Of a stretch of DNA of 64,000 bases, positions 22,756-35,093 are shown in pieces. Made by a program: the position numbers and the translations under genes. Location of the stretch: contig NC_039498.1 of assembly GCF_003590095.1 (NCBI RefSeq), positions 7,192,001 to 7,256,000 of the forward strand, written 5' to 3'. Every line of letters starts with the position of its first letter. Position 1 is the stretch's first letter. This DNA is from Trichoplusia ni (Eukaryota > Arthropoda > Insecta > Lepidoptera > Noctuidae). A model generated the notes under the pieces. It was given only the letters and a program-made list of their open reading frames with translations, was not told the DNA's origin and did not search any database.

Positions 22756-23920
22756 TTTTGTGGGGGAGGGATCTGAAAAGAGGATGAATATTTTTGTTAC
22801 ATTTTTTCTACAAATATGTAAAGTTATTTGTAGATTTAGGATTGAGAACTATTATGATGGCAATTTGGGTTAATTTTGTATTTTATATCAGGATTGGCCC
22901 TGATATAAAATGTAGTTTCAAAGTCATGTTTGTTTAATTTAAAATCATAGCAGGCACTTTATTAAAAATATTTCGTAAATTTCAATTTGTTGCTTTCATT
23001 CATTCATTTTATTTTTATATAAATGCCATTATTTCATGCTAAGCATTATATGTAACACTCATAAGAATTCTATAAATAATATTTCGTAATAATTAAATTT
23101 AGGAATTATAGAAACCTATTACATAAAAATATGAAAAGAGAAAACTTTAGCATTGCCCAACAGAGTTTTAAAACTTTTAAACAGGTTTCAATGTATAGTA
23201 AACAGCGCAAAAAGGTTCTATTTAACTTTTAAATAGTCTAAGGACAGTATGACGAATAAAAAAACGTAACCAAGGTCTTCAATCACATTTGTTTGAATAA
23301 ATATTTATTACGAACTTACTTCACACTTTGAAAGGTCAAAAAACCAGTTTACGCTAAAAACAAAACGACAATGATGAAAAGAACTTGGTTTATTTCAATT
23401 TTTACTACCAACTAGGAAATATTAAGTCTTTATATAGCGCATTCCCTTGAAACAACAACTTAAATCCTTTGCTACTGCGACAAAACTTTCACTCGTTAAA
23501 AACAATATAAAAATCAAATACCTGCGCTTAATCTGTAAACCAACATTTATTAAACGAAATCCTGCAGTAGATGTACAAGTTTCTATGTTCGTAACATGAT
23601 AATAATATTATAAACACGTAATATTATTTTCCAAACAAACTGCTACACTCCACCTCACAATGATCAACACGGAACTAACCATAGACAACAATAACTTAAT
23701 CAAACTTTTGCTAAGTTATAAACACAGATAACAAAAATAAACAAAGACAATTATAGACGAGTTTTCAAAGTGACCGCTAATGTCAATCATCAAAGTAAAT
23801 GGTTAGATAAATTCAGTTTCATATTCCTTTATGTAATATACATACATAGACTTACATTTATTCAAACTAAATCATGAGACTGAGCTTATAATACTAAAAT
23901 AGTTTAGAAGAAATCAAAAT
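22756..23920. promoter_or_regulatory. Divergent spacer between LRR gene and 184-aa protein gene
   Basis: A 1165-bp AT-rich stretch separates two opposite start codons (22755 minus, 23921 plus), so both promoters probably lie here. I see no clear TATA box or CpG island that I would rank above background, and no transposon end. Confidence 0.4.
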
Positions 23921-24475
23921 ATGGCGCCAAAGAAGAAGAAACGTAAGGATAAGATTCGGTGTGACGAAGTCGAGGGAGAAAGATTCCACGCACAAACAGA
24001 CGATGTGTTTAGATATAACTGGTGGGAAGTTTTCTGCTTCCCTTATATATTATGTTCCAGATTCTGGGACTGCTGCGTATCATTATGCGCAGGCACAAAC
24101 CAATGTTTGGTCTACTGGATGATGATACAATGGGTCGTCTGCAAAATAACACGAATAACAACACCTGATCCTATCATATTTCCGTATTACTTTTACATGT
24201 TTTGTCAAGTTATATTGTTAACAACATTATTCGCGTTGCTCTGGGTTTGGTTTGGTAGTACAGTTGTTATACCATTCTTTGAAGCGTTTTACGAGGCTTT
24301 GTTTGAAGAAGAATTGAACAAGCCTGGTACAAATACAACTCGTTTATCTTTTAGGAAGTATTGCTTTAGGAAAGGTGAGATATTTGACACGCCGGTGGAT
24401 AGCGCAACCTTACCGAGTCGGCCCACTATGATTACCTTAATCGTAGAAGTTTTTGTACTCGATGTTTTAAAGTAA
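23921..24475 (+). CDS. Uncharacterised 184-aa Cys-rich membrane protein
   Basis: A single open exon starts with a basic cluster, MAPKKKKRKDKIR, and ends in TAA at 24473. Residues 32-75 are rich in Trp and Cys (Cys at 39, 45, 51, 52, 56, 62 and 74). Residues 85-120 are strongly hydrophobic (VILLTTLFALLWVWFGSTVV) and form at least one membrane helix, possibly two with 62-74. An acidic patch EALFEEELNK follows, then a short mixed tail. No signal peptide is apparent. An AATAAA lies 82 nt downstream. The codon pattern and the composition of the frame argue for a real gene. I do not recognise the family. The neighbouring LRR gene is divergent, and nothing in the context reveals a function. Confidence 0.7.
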   Translation: MAPKKKKRKDKIRCDEVEGERFHAQTDDVFRYNWWEVFCFPYILCSRFWDCCVSLCAGTNQCLVYWMMIQWVVCKITRITTPDPIIFPYYFYMFCQVILLTTLFALLWVWFGSTVVIPFFEAFYEALFEEELNKPGTNTTRLSFRKYCFRKGEIFDTPVDSATLPSRPTMITLIVEVFVLDVLK

Positions 24476-24556
24476 TACAGATTCTGCAACAAGATAATTA
24501 AGAGTTTTTTTTTCTATTTACTAATTCGTTATCATCTTCGCTTTTACCAAACTTTG

Positions 24557-24562
24557 AATAAA
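24557..24562 (+). terminator. Polyadenylation signal AATAAA
   Basis: A canonical hexamer 82 nt after the stop codon at 24475, followed by a T-rich stretch. Confidence 0.5.
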
Positions 24563-24779
24563 ATGTTTTTCAGTCCCAATCATGTATCTGAAAGAAACTT
24601 TATACATTTTGCGAAAATACGTATTCGTTAATTAACCAGGTTTTAAGTTGCGGGATTAAACTGTCACATGCTGATTGAAAATATAGCGTGGGTTAGGTGC
24701 GTAAGGTTTAACAGCCGATTCTGTATCTCAAACTACATAAATCGATAAAGCGAGTATAATATAAAATATCTAGTTAGTA

Positions 24780-25022
24780 GAAATATAAATACTTTATATG
24801 GCATCACTACAACTGACATCTGACATTGACAGTAAACAGATGGTGCTAAAAGAATTCCTTTGCGTCAGTCACCCCGAAAATGGCGAGAAGTGTGTTACGG
24901 CTAACATTTTTATAATTTCCACATAAAATCTGAGCGTTATTTCAAGGCGATAATTAATTGCTCAGTTACCAACGTCGTGTAAATAGTTTGTGTGAATTCC
25001 AGCTTAACATAACACTCTACTG
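24780..25022 (+). promoter_or_regulatory. Candidate HMGCR promoter and non-coding first exon
   Basis: A strong 5' splice site, CTCTACTG|GTGAGTAA, ends at 25022. Upstream sequence is less AT-rich and has no long ORF, as expected of a 5' UTR exon. TCACCCC at 24869-24875 resembles the core of the sterol regulatory element ATCACCCCAC. The HMGCR coding exon is preceded by a 3' splice site at 36306, so a non-coding exon upstream is required. This is the best candidate I see, at a distance of 11.3 kb. The link is inference. Confidence 0.35.
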
Positions 25023-26819
25023 GTGAGTAATAAATTGTTAATTTCGTATTATGAAAAAGTGAAATTTGAGAGTCAACTTTAGATGTGTATTTATTCAAAT
25101 AATTTGAATAATAAAGAGAGATCTCGTTTCCGATCGACTCTGTTACTATTTCTGTGTGTTTATCAATGTATAGATGTATGTATTCAGTTCTTTTTCACTC
25201 TGAAATGAATGAAAAATTACATTGTTCGTATTTCTTAGTTTACATAAAGGATTGCGTGATTTGGGATAGTAGCAGCATATAGTAGGCTTATGTAGGCAGT
25301 AACGTGCAGAAAAACTGTGAGTTCCGCCGGCGAATATTATCACGTAAGTTATTATTACGAGAAAATGTGTTTTGAATGTTGATAAATATTAACTGAGTGT
25401 ATAAACTCCAGTGACCTACTAACGGTGCGGAAGACACTTGACACACTTTCTAGATCATAGACAATTATTTATTTTTCTCACTGTGCAAAGGAAATTTAAA
25501 TAGAAAGTATTGAACCTTTTTTGTGTTAGAAAGTAGTTCTTATTGGAATTGTTTATGGACATAAATCCAAAAAATAATTTATGTGGTGTTTTTGTCTTGT
25601 ATGTCTATGTTCATTAAATTGTGTGTAATAGATTATAATCAAACAGTATATTGTAAATAACAGAGTGATGTTTTTTCCAAAAGCAATATAATATATAATA
25701 ATGTAACAATGCATAGTCTATTCGAACCTAGTTGCTAAAATGTGGTACAAATAATAGATATTACCTATGAACATTTCTCACCTTGCTCGCTCACTATGAT
25801 TCAGCAATTTAAATCTATCTCCAAATACGTTTTCAGTATTCTCGGAATCTCCAAAATTATCTAAGCCTTGTGAAAAAAGAGTGATATATATCTAAACTAA
25901 GGTACTTATTAAATCAGTTATTTTTGTTTTTGTCTTAAACCCTGGTCTTATATTTTTTGTATAATGTTTGGCAAATGAAATACTTTGATTCACAATCCTA
26001 GCTACCTCGTAGAAAAACTGAGATAGAATATGTTCTGTTAAAGCTCAAATTTACAAAGAAATTTTATCTAAAAAGTGAAAACTGTCCTATTTCCAAAAGA
26101 ATACTAAATCCACCATTGAAATTAGGCCAGTTGATATAAAAAAAATGTACGAGAAGATGCTTTCATTCCAGTGTTAAGATACTTGAAAATATTTATTCCA
26201 TTCCTTACATGGACGGCTTAATCATAGCAAGACCAGATTTTTTTTAAATAAGTTATATAAATTAAGATTTCAAATGCATGGGTAGTTGTTGTAAATTATG
26301 TGAAATATATTTTCTTAATTATTAGAATATTCCTACAAAGTGCAAAGTGAAATAAAAGCAACAAAAATCTTTTCAAAATAAGCCACTTCATTTTAAAGTT
26401 GACACAAACTTACAAACTATAAAAAAGTAAAATCTCAAGGAAGTTTCACATTAATTTGTATAAATAATGCATTTAATTGATGTATACTGTTATTGCTACT
26501 TAATTGTGAAATATTCTGACTCATGATACAAGGAAATGGCGGCAAACCTTTAACGATTTGTCAACTGATCACTGTCATTTATAAAACGAATGTTTTCCTT
26601 AATTTTTTCGTCATTACGTATGTAAATTATGATTTAAATGTGTTTCCGACCGAAAAGGTAATTTGCTCGGTGAAATTTTTCGTGTAACCGTTTTCCGCAT
26701 TGGTACTTTCCGTTTTGAATGTCCAAAAAAGATGTCAAGCAAAAAATTGGCGCCAAAACAGTACCTAGAAACAAATAAGGTAATTAAAAAAAAATATGGC
26801 GTTAAAAACGAAAAAAGTC

Positions 26820-27000
26820 GAGTGATATAGGTCACCACGCCAAATGCAATGTGCGCGACGTGTCGCGGATTCGATCCCCGAGGACAAACATTTGTGAGAT
26901 CCACGAAGCTTGTTTTGAGTCTTGGTGCATTCGTGCACGTGACTAGAATGTTTGTGAATCCCCAACGACGAGAATAAAAATGTGTCCTAAATGAGGAAGT
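26820..27000 (+). mobile_element. SINE family A
   Basis: It reads on the plus strand GTCACCACGCCAAATGCAAT, then B box GGATTCGATCCCC, then the AAACATTTGTGAGATCCACG body. Confidence 0.65.
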
Positions 27001-27119
27001 CAAAACAAAACAAACGAGATGACTGACACACATTTCCAGCCAAAATACCCGAAATACTTCTTCTTTCAATCTTAATTTGCTCTTATTCTGTTTAGTACCT
27101 TCCGTGTCAAGAGTTTTGA

Positions 27120-27300
27120 GTTAGTCAAAGTCAAATTATTTATATCAACTAGACCAGTATATGGCACTTCTGAACTTACAAACAATTTATATATAGAATA
27201 TTAAAATCTAAAGTGTCAGTCTGTCGGTCAGTCTCCTATTGAAGCTCGTTCGGAAGGTGCATTCTCATGGAGAAGATTAGAAGTTATAAGTTAATAAGAG
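27120..27300 (+). repeat. Dispersed non-LTR-like repeat
   Basis: It contains TAGACCAGTATATGGCACTT, GTCAGTCTGTCGGTCAGTCT and GCATTCTCATGGAGAAGA. It matches 18390-18535 and extends it. Confidence 0.55.
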
Positions 27301-27566
27301 ATCTAAGTGTAATCTAATCTAATAGTCGAAGCAAGCTGTACCTACGTCAAATATTTAAAGGCGGACGCGTCTTTCCCCGGTTGCAATGAAAATTTTCGCA
27401 GTTTGCAACAGTATTTGCCAAAGAATAACGTCGCATCGCAGACACCAGCCCTTAATTCTGGACTATGCATTATCAAGTGTGAACACGCATGTTCTCACGT
27501 ATTGACTGTACGACTATATACATATATATAAGGCTAGTGTTGTACTACAGTGCATGAATAATTACA

Positions 27567-27644
27567 ACGCATTGCCATGCACCGACACCAAAACGCGGAT
27601 GACGTACGACGGCGCGGCGTGCGGCGGTTCAGGTTTAGTCAGTA
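27567..27644 (+). repeat. GC-rich duplicated segment, copy 1
   Basis: It shares GCGGATGACGTA and CGGCGGTTCAGGTTTAGTC with 35032-35093. Relative to that copy it has about 11 extra bases (GGCGCGGCGTG). It lies in the putative HMGCR intron. Confidence 0.7.
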
Positions 27645-27994
27645 ACCTACATGTTACAGATTCGAGACTGTTACCGTACTAGTGTTCACACTATTGATGG
27701 TCCGATATTTAAAGTTCGTTTTGTGATAAGGATTTCTTTTAGTTCATAATATATTCCTAGATAGCTTAAACCTATCATTATAAAGCAAAGAAAAGAGGTA
27801 ACATTAAAGTCCATTAAAATGTTACATTAATTCCGGGTTGCGTTTTCTAGAAGAAGCAATTTTCGACCCGCGTTTTAAATATTATTTAAAACGCCCCATT
27901 TAAATTTTATCAACCAGAACAACAAACAAACAAGAAAGTGAGTGTACAAAAACGTGGGAAAATAGGTAGGGGTAAATAGAGACGAATTTTGTTA

Positions 27995-28157
27995 AACATG
28001 GTTTCTCAAACATTCAAGTCACATACGCAATGACACCCAGACTCGGAACAAGCATTCGTATGTCACACAAATGCTTGTCATACGAGGGGTTCGATCCTGC
28101 GACACGAAGCGCTGTGGCTTTGGCGTTGTGACCACAACCACTCGGCTATCCGTGCAG
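27995..28157 (-). mobile_element. SINE family A
   Basis: It contains CAAGTCACATACGCAATGAC, ATGCTTGTCATACGAGGGGT and CCACTCGGCTATCCGTGCAG. Confidence 0.7.
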
Positions 28158-28512
28158 TCAAATTTATCGGTAGTATTTTGTCAAGCAAAAAGTCCGTCTT
28201 AAAATTTAAATAATCTGTCATCCTTAAACGAAAAGCAAGCGAATCAAACCGCATGAAGCATCTAGTATGTGCCATAACTATAGGTATACCTATACTGTGA
28301 ACACGTAAATCCATTTCCGTTACAATTTGCATCACAATGCCGCCATTGTGGCAGGATTGTGTGACGTCATACAAGTTGGTATCTGCACAACAATCTAATA
28401 AGCTGATACTAATTGAAAGATCGTAGTTTTTCTTATACGGGATAGCGCTCACGTATTTAGTATCTAAGTGACTACCACCAGAGTCGTAGGGGCCGTTGAG
28501 GTTCGTACATTT

Positions 28513-28727
28513 TTACCATATTATCAATAACTAGCTGTTGCCCGCGACTTCGTCCGCGTGGTAAGAAGATAAAAGTTATCTATACTAATATATAAAGCTG
28601 AAGAGTTTGTTTGTTTGTTTGAACGCGCTAATTTTAACACAAAAATATTTTTTCAATTTGAACCAGCAGTTTCTGGGATTAGCGCGTTCAAACAAACAAA
28701 CTCTTCAGCTTTATATATTAGTATAGA
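28513..28727. mobile_element. Helitron-like end joined to a fold-back of two element ends
   Basis: ACTAGCTGTTGCCCGCGACT at the left is the inverted end of one element. From 28579 to 28727 two ~50-bp arms, each beginning at its outer end TCTATACTAATATATAAAGC, face each other around a ~45-bp spacer. Only non-autonomous material is present. Confidence 0.7.
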
Positions 28728-28959
28728 TTGAAAACGTAAAATAGTCCCGATAGTAAACCATCACCATTTTTCTCATCAAACCATGCTAAAAACTCTCTTG
28801 ATTTAGTAATCATTTTTATATTTCAGTACCGTTTCATTTGATACCCCACTCGAGTATAATTGCAGACATTGGGTTATCAAACACCCCCCACAACTTTTAA
28901 ACGGCTGTCCTAGCTAGCTAGCTGCCCGCCGAACTATGTACCGCTTAACAGTCGTTGAT

Positions 28960-29100
28960 AACATCATCACCGGCCTAACTTTTCCCCACTATGTTGGGGT
29001 CGGCTTCCAGTCTAACTTTTTTCAGCTAAGTACCAGTGTTTTACAAGGAGCGACTGCCTATCTGACCTCCCCAACCCAGTTACCAGTTATCTACTCATTT
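28960..29100 (+). repeat. Dispersed repeat, TATGTTGGGGTCGG family, copy 1
   Basis: It contains CCACTATGTTGGGGTCGGCT and CAAGGAGCGACTGCCTATCT. It is shared with 31885-32150 and, inverted, with 33040-33370. Confidence 0.65.
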
Positions 29101-29817
29101 TTTCCGCATCTTTTCCATATTTTCTCACCGTTTAAACCTCCCTAGACTTCCACGAATATTTCAAGACTAAAATAAGCCATATCGGTAACGAACAGCAATT
29201 CATTTTTATATATACGATGACTAAAATCAGTGGCCTTTAATGCAAAAAAAAAACTTAATTAAATCGATCAATCCATTCTAGAGCTATGTTGCCACTGACA
29301 GACAGACCCGTCAAACTCATAAAACTCCTCCTTTTTCTTTGGGTTTTAAAAACAATGACCTTTGGCCGCATCTTCTAAATCCATCTATCAGCTACCTCAC
29401 ACCAATTTTTATCGAAATCCGATCAGCCGTTTAAGCGCAAAGTGGTAAAACAAACATACTCACATACTTTCTTATTTATAATGTAAGTACGTACAGGATT
29501 AGACTTATTCTACCAATAAGGTTTTACTCATTACATCTAGTATTAGTATTTAGTACTAGTCTGTTTTAATTAGCCTAGACTAGACTTTCTCCTGTCACTC
29601 AAGTACCTTCGTTACATAGGTTGGTATACATGTGAACATGCATGCCACAGCTGTTGTATGTATGCATGCTCCCATGCATGCTAAGTCTAGATATGTTTGA
29701 TTCATGCGTTGATCTAGCCTATAACAGGGCAATGTAGAACAATTTCTCGAATCTATCAAAACATTGATGAAATTTTTAATAAGTTGAAATATTCATAAGC
29801 AATTACATTTATATAAT

Positions 29818-30010
29818 AACTAGTTGCCCCAGTAAACGTTATTTTGCCATGGTGCAGAAAAGCATTTAAAAATAGGGGGATGAAAATTAGATTTCCCATT
29901 CTCAAACCAACCCAATATACACAAAAAAAACATGAGGATCGGTCTAGCCGTTTCTGAGGAGTTTGACTGCAAACATCGCTGCACGAGAATTTTAAATATT
30001 GGATAGATAC
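29818..30010 (-). mobile_element. Helitron-like non-autonomous fragment
   Basis: Inverted relative to the window, with ACTAGTTGCCCCAGTAAACG at the left and GGTCTAGCCGTTTCTGAGGA further right. It resembles the units near 15 kb. Confidence 0.5.
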
Positions 30011-30887
30011 AAATCTGTAAATGTCCCGCTGTTATTCAAATTCCTCTTCCCATATAGGTTTTAACATTTATCGACTATTTACTTAACAATTATTATCTAC
30101 TATTTGCTGCCATCGTCTTCTCTTCATTTTCTTTTGAAAGATAATTCAATCCATTTCTTTTTAAAACTAATTCATCCCTCTTTGTAGCCATTTTTTAAAA
30201 CTTTTCGTGTTTCGCATCATAGCAAAGACATCTGCAATTCTTCATACCCCTTCCAGCTCTCTCCAGTTTAGGACTTAAAACTAAAGAAAAATCGATACAG
30301 GTTTTAAGGTTACCCAAATTGTCTTACAAGAGTTATACCTCATAGGTAACAATACAAGGTCATATCGCAACATTCAACATTACATCACAACCAAGCGTTA
30401 AAAATCTTTAAAACTCTGCACATAAAGTTCAAAATCGTCTACAAATCAATATTTGTGAGTATAAAAACTCGTTTCGCTATTTGGTGTCTAGCGTATGTTT
30501 GTTAAAGCAAAATGGCGAGATTTGAGTTTTTTTTTAGTATTAAATATCTGATAAAATAAGCTATAGAAATTAACAGTTGTTATTGTTTATATTAAGCTTT
30601 GTATGACCTAATCGCGTTAAAACAAATTGACGGAGAAAATTGTTTGTAAATTAAGATGGCGCGATTTCACAAGATACGAATTGCCGCTAATGATAGCAAC
30701 CTATTTGGTCGAAGTCTGATTTTTTTCTAAGACGTAATTAATTATTATACTTAATATACTTTTATGGATAAATTCTAATAGAAAACGAAGATTGAAGTCT
30801 GCTTTTCAGGTAGGAACTTATGGTATCATCGCATTATTAATTGAGGAAATCTCATGTCACTTTCGGGTTCTTAAAAGAAGGTAAATC

Positions 30888-31070
30888 ACAATATTGAATT
30901 CTCGTGACACGGTGCACGTAATTGAACTCTCTTGAACTCCGAAACGGCTCGGCTGATTCTCATGAAATTTTGTAATTGTGAAAATCAGACATATATGTTT
31001 CGTATCCTTATTTTTTCCCCTAAAACTAACTATTGTATGGCAAAACAACGTTTGTTTTGACAGCTAGCAT
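30888..31070 (+). mobile_element. Helitron-like non-autonomous fragment
   Basis: It contains ACCGATTTT-type words in diverged form (GAAACGGCTCGGCTGATTCT) and ends CAACGTTTGTTTTGACAGCT. Related to 15135-15412. Confidence 0.5.
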
Positions 31071-31714
31071 CGGTATAGAGTTAGCAAAATGCATGTCATG
31101 GACACATTACATTCACGGGAAATAACTCAAACGTTATTGAAAGTTTAGTTATACCTTTATAACGACATGTAAGTACGTTTTAGGTTTTAGGTAATTCCTA
31201 ATAAATACTAAGTGACTTGCTCGCGACTTCGTTCGCTTTGTAACTAGGAGGTTAGGTTTTGATAAATATTTTGCAAGAAATATTGCGACCATAAATTGAG
31301 ATGTAAGCTATCCTATCTTTCAAGTTGGATCATGTTACACACAGTGTGCAAATTTGATTGAAATCGGAAATGTAGTTTAGGAGTCCATCGCGGACAAACA
31401 ATGTGACACGTAATTTACATATATTAAAAAAAAAATACCAGCCTATATTCGTCTCACAGCTGGGCTAAGATTATTGGTCACCATGTCAGATCAATGCGGG
31501 TTTGCGATTCCAGATTTCAAAATTTGGGGTCCAAATGACCTCACGATGTTTTCCTTAAATTTTTTGAATGAATATACTTACCTATAACTTAAAAAAAGGA
31601 CCATTGATACTTTGTCTGCAATGGAATTAAATCCGCACCGCGTAAATACAAATGCAGCATGCTCAGCACACAAACATTTGCCCTGGATGGGAATCGAACG
31701 CTTCCACAGGAGGT

Positions 31715-31868
31715 TTTAAAAACATTTAAGTCACACAAAGAAATCAAGATTCACAACAAGCATTCTCGGTTCACACAAATGCTTGTTCTACGTCTTCATT
31801 GAACCCGCAACACGGCACCCACAGTGGGTTAGTCGCGGTGAGCTATACCAGTAGGCAATTTTTCGCAT
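31715..31868 (-). mobile_element. SINE family A, diverged
   Basis: It contains CAAGCATTCTCGGTTCACAC and the B-box region TTCATTGAACCCGC, followed by a decayed head. Confidence 0.55.
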
Positions 31869-31884
31869 TCCAAGCAACATAACG

Positions 31885-32150
31885 TCATCATCATCCTAGC
31901 CTTTTCCCAACTATGTTGGGTCGGCTTCCAGTTTTACAAGGAGCGACTGCCTATCTGACCTTCTCAACACAGTTACCAGGCCAACACGATACCCCTTAGT
32001 TAGACTGGCTGTCAGACTTTTCAATCTTTTGACTACCTGTAACGACTGTGAATGAATGACAGCCGGGACCCACAATTTAACGTGCCTTCCGAAACATGGA
32101 GGAACTCGTTATAACAAAAACGGTCACCCATCTGACCAACGATTCGATCG
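31885..32150 (+). repeat. Dispersed repeat, TATGTTGGGTCGG family, longest copy
   Basis: It runs from AACTATGTTGGGTCGGCTTC through CTGTCAGACTTTTCAATCTT and GACAGCCGGGACCCACAATT to ACGGTCACCCATCTGACCAA. The order is the same in the other copies. No ORF. Probably the 3' part of a non-autonomous element of unknown class. Confidence 0.65.
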
Positions 32151-32468
32151 AAACACTTTAGAGCAAGCAACATGACCTCTAAATAATAAAAAACCAAGTC
32201 AAATCATGATTGAAGATATAGAACAATACAATAACGTTGGTTACAATATACAAAATATAGGAACCTAGTCACGTGCGGGTGCAGACGATGTGACACGAAT
32301 ACATAAATATGGTGGAATAATATTAAGGACTCTATGTGCACAAGTAGGTAATGTGCCGCCATTGAATACGGTAGTCGTCAATAAAGAATAAATAGATATT
32401 CGAAGATATAAGCACTTCTTTGAACTTGATAAACTCATGTCGTGGCGGGCTTTTAGTTCTTTATATGG

Positions 32469-32755
32469 GACTAGCTGTTGCCCGCGACTTCGTCCACGTG
32501 GTTAGAAGATATAAGTTAGGAATTTTTTAACGGAAGCCCTCAAAGATGAATATTTTTCCCGGTTTTTTACACATTTTCCATTGTATCTTCGCTCCTATTA
32601 GTCGCAGCGTGATGGTATATAGCCTAAAACCTTCCCCGATGAATGGTCTATACAACACAAAAATATTTTTTCAATTTGAACCAATAGTTCCTGAGATTAA
32701 ACAAACAAACAAATTCTTCAGCTTAATATATTAGTATATATAGAGTATAGATTGG
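32469..32755 (-). mobile_element. Helitron-like (Lep1-type) element, near complete
   Basis: On the minus strand it starts TACTAATATATTAAGCTGAA and ends GTCGCGGGCAACAGCTAGT. Length is about 285 bp. No ORF. Confidence 0.65.
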
Positions 32756-33039
32756 AAGCGTAAGTAACGGCAGGCAATTGACAAATTTGTTTTAATAAAA
32801 TAATGTGGATGAGTAATATCATTTAGATGACAAATATTGGAGTCAGAATTCGCAAACCCGCAGTGATCGATACTAAAATCTTGTAGTTCTCAAATATCAA
32901 AGATTTTTTCGGAAGCAAAGGTTTTGTTTTAGAGTAGAGGGGTCTTTAATAAAGTATTTTTTAAGAGTTTTTTGTCAGCTGTATACTTCGGCGATCTTTT
33001 CATCTGCAAAGGTGGAGGAATCTGAAAAGCTCGTCGTCA

Positions 33040-33370
33040 GCTAAGTCACAACTGCACAAGTTGATCGATCACAGATTAAGATGCGCTTGATAAGGTCGGT
33101 CCGTAGATGGGTGACCATCTTACTTATAAAGAGTTCCTCCGAGTTTCAGAAGGCACGTTAATTTTTAGGTCCCGGCTGTTATTGACACATCTTTGACAAT
33201 CGTTACAGGTAGTCAGAAGGTAGAAAGTCTGACAACCAGTCAGACTAAAAGGTATCATGTTGCCCAGGTCACTGGGTTGAGGAGGTCAGATAGGCAGTCG
33301 CTCCTTGTAAAACACTGGTACTTAGCTGCATTTGGTTAGACTGGGACTAACAACTATGTCGGTTTCTAGA
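33040..33370 (-). repeat. Dispersed repeat, TATGTTGGGTCGG family, inverted copy
   Basis: It reads on the plus strand AGATGGGTGACCATCTTACT, AGGCACGTTAATTTTTAGGT and AGGCAGTCGCTCCTTGTAAA, the reverse order of 31885-32150. Confidence 0.6.
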
Positions 33371-35031
33371 AATTTGTTTTTCTATAATTTTATTTATTTA
33401 TTGTCTTTATATCAAAGTAAAGTCCAATAAGATTTTTAATGAAGCATTTTAGATGTTGACTTCACAATTGTCCATTACTTGCGTTAAATAGTTATTTTTT
33501 TCACGCAGATTTTAATGTCTAAATAGCCGTGAAGATGTTGTTTTATACATAAGTATTATTGCCGTTTTATACGAAATAAAAAGGCGGTAAATGAGGAAAT
33601 CAAGTAATAAAGTTTGAACAACATCTTTAGGGGTCCGTATCCATGGGGTAAAACCGAAGCCTGTTGCTAAGGCTCCGCTGCCAAACCTATTTCAACCACG
33701 GCGATGAATGTCACAAGACACCAGCCAGCTGCAGGACATGTTATAGTTATACTGCACAAGCGTGCGTTAACACCGGTGAGATGAGAGAGATCTAACTCAG
33801 GACACACATTTTCGGATAATCCCGCTGGCCCGGCAAACACCCACCCTAATTCGCTCCTCAGAGAAGATACTAATACTATAAAAAGGTACAGTTGAGACGA
33901 GCAATCTCAGGATCTGCTGAACCGATTTTGAAAATTAAACCAATAATAAGCCACGTTATTCCCGAGTATCACAGGCTATATATACCTACTCTAGTTACTC
34001 TACTTCTCGTATTAATCAGGAAAATGGACACCGGTCAGCGTGTAAGGTAGCAAAGTAATTTTAAACGCAATCGGACACCTTGAAAGCTTTATTCATCCGA
34101 AAACCAGTAATTTTCATTAACTTTCGATGTTATTTAAATTCGGTGATATAGAAAGCCCGCCACGGTCAGATGATGTTTGGGAAACAGAAACTGGTTTTGA
34201 ATTTGTGGGTCATTGTAATTTGTTTGGGCATATAACGGTGTTTATACCAATTTATACGAAGGCATACTGGCCCAGTGGACTAAAGACCTAAAGAAACTTA
34301 AATTGCTATATTAACTTTATAATAAATATGTCAAGAGCGAGTCTAAACTTGTGACGATGAGGGTTCAGTACAAATAGGTTGGATAAAATTATCAAGCGTT
34401 GCTTAACCTCGATTTTTTATAATAATATATATTGTTATAACAGCAACAGAAAAATTACATCTGTGCAATTTTTAACTGTCCAGCTGTCAGAATTCGTGAC
34501 CTACAGCCCGATAACAGACGGACAAACAACAGAACTTTAGCAATTTACCTGTACCTTTTACCCTTTGGATATGGAATTCTATAAATTAGCAAAATAATCC
34601 CGTGTTTATTAAGATTAAGTAGGAGTTATATATATTTTAGTTTTGAGCGATGTAAAAGTGTTTAGAATAAAACAGTTTTTTCAATATAGGTAATGGGAAC
34701 ACGTGTCGCAAATCGATTACAACTACAGCTAATAAAATTCAAATTGTTTTTAATACCAACCTGTAATCATCTGAAACAAAGGTTTTTTAGAGATCCGTAA
34801 CCAAAGGTTGGAAACGGTACCTTATAACTAAGGCTTTGATGTATATATCCGACTCTTAAGACTGTATCTCAGGAACTGTTATAGCTAGACGATGAAAATG
34901 ATCAGAGATTGTTCATTTATATTGCTGTAATAGTAACGAATAATATGGATTCGCTGGTTATTTTCAATAGGAATGACATTTTAAAATGTGTTTGAAAAAA
35001 GGCTTACTTTAAATAAAAACTTGTTGACAAA

Positions 35032-35093
35032 AACGCATTACATCGACACAAAAATGCGGATGACGTAGCACGGCGGTTCAGGTTTAGTCGGTA
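35032..35093 (+). repeat. GC-rich duplicated segment, copy 2, ending in a splice-donor-like sequence
   Basis: It matches 27567-27644. It ends TTTAGTCG|GTAAGAGT, a good 5' splice-site match, 1.2 kb before the HMGCR coding exon. It could be a second non-coding first exon, or simply part of a repeat. Confidence 0.5.
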
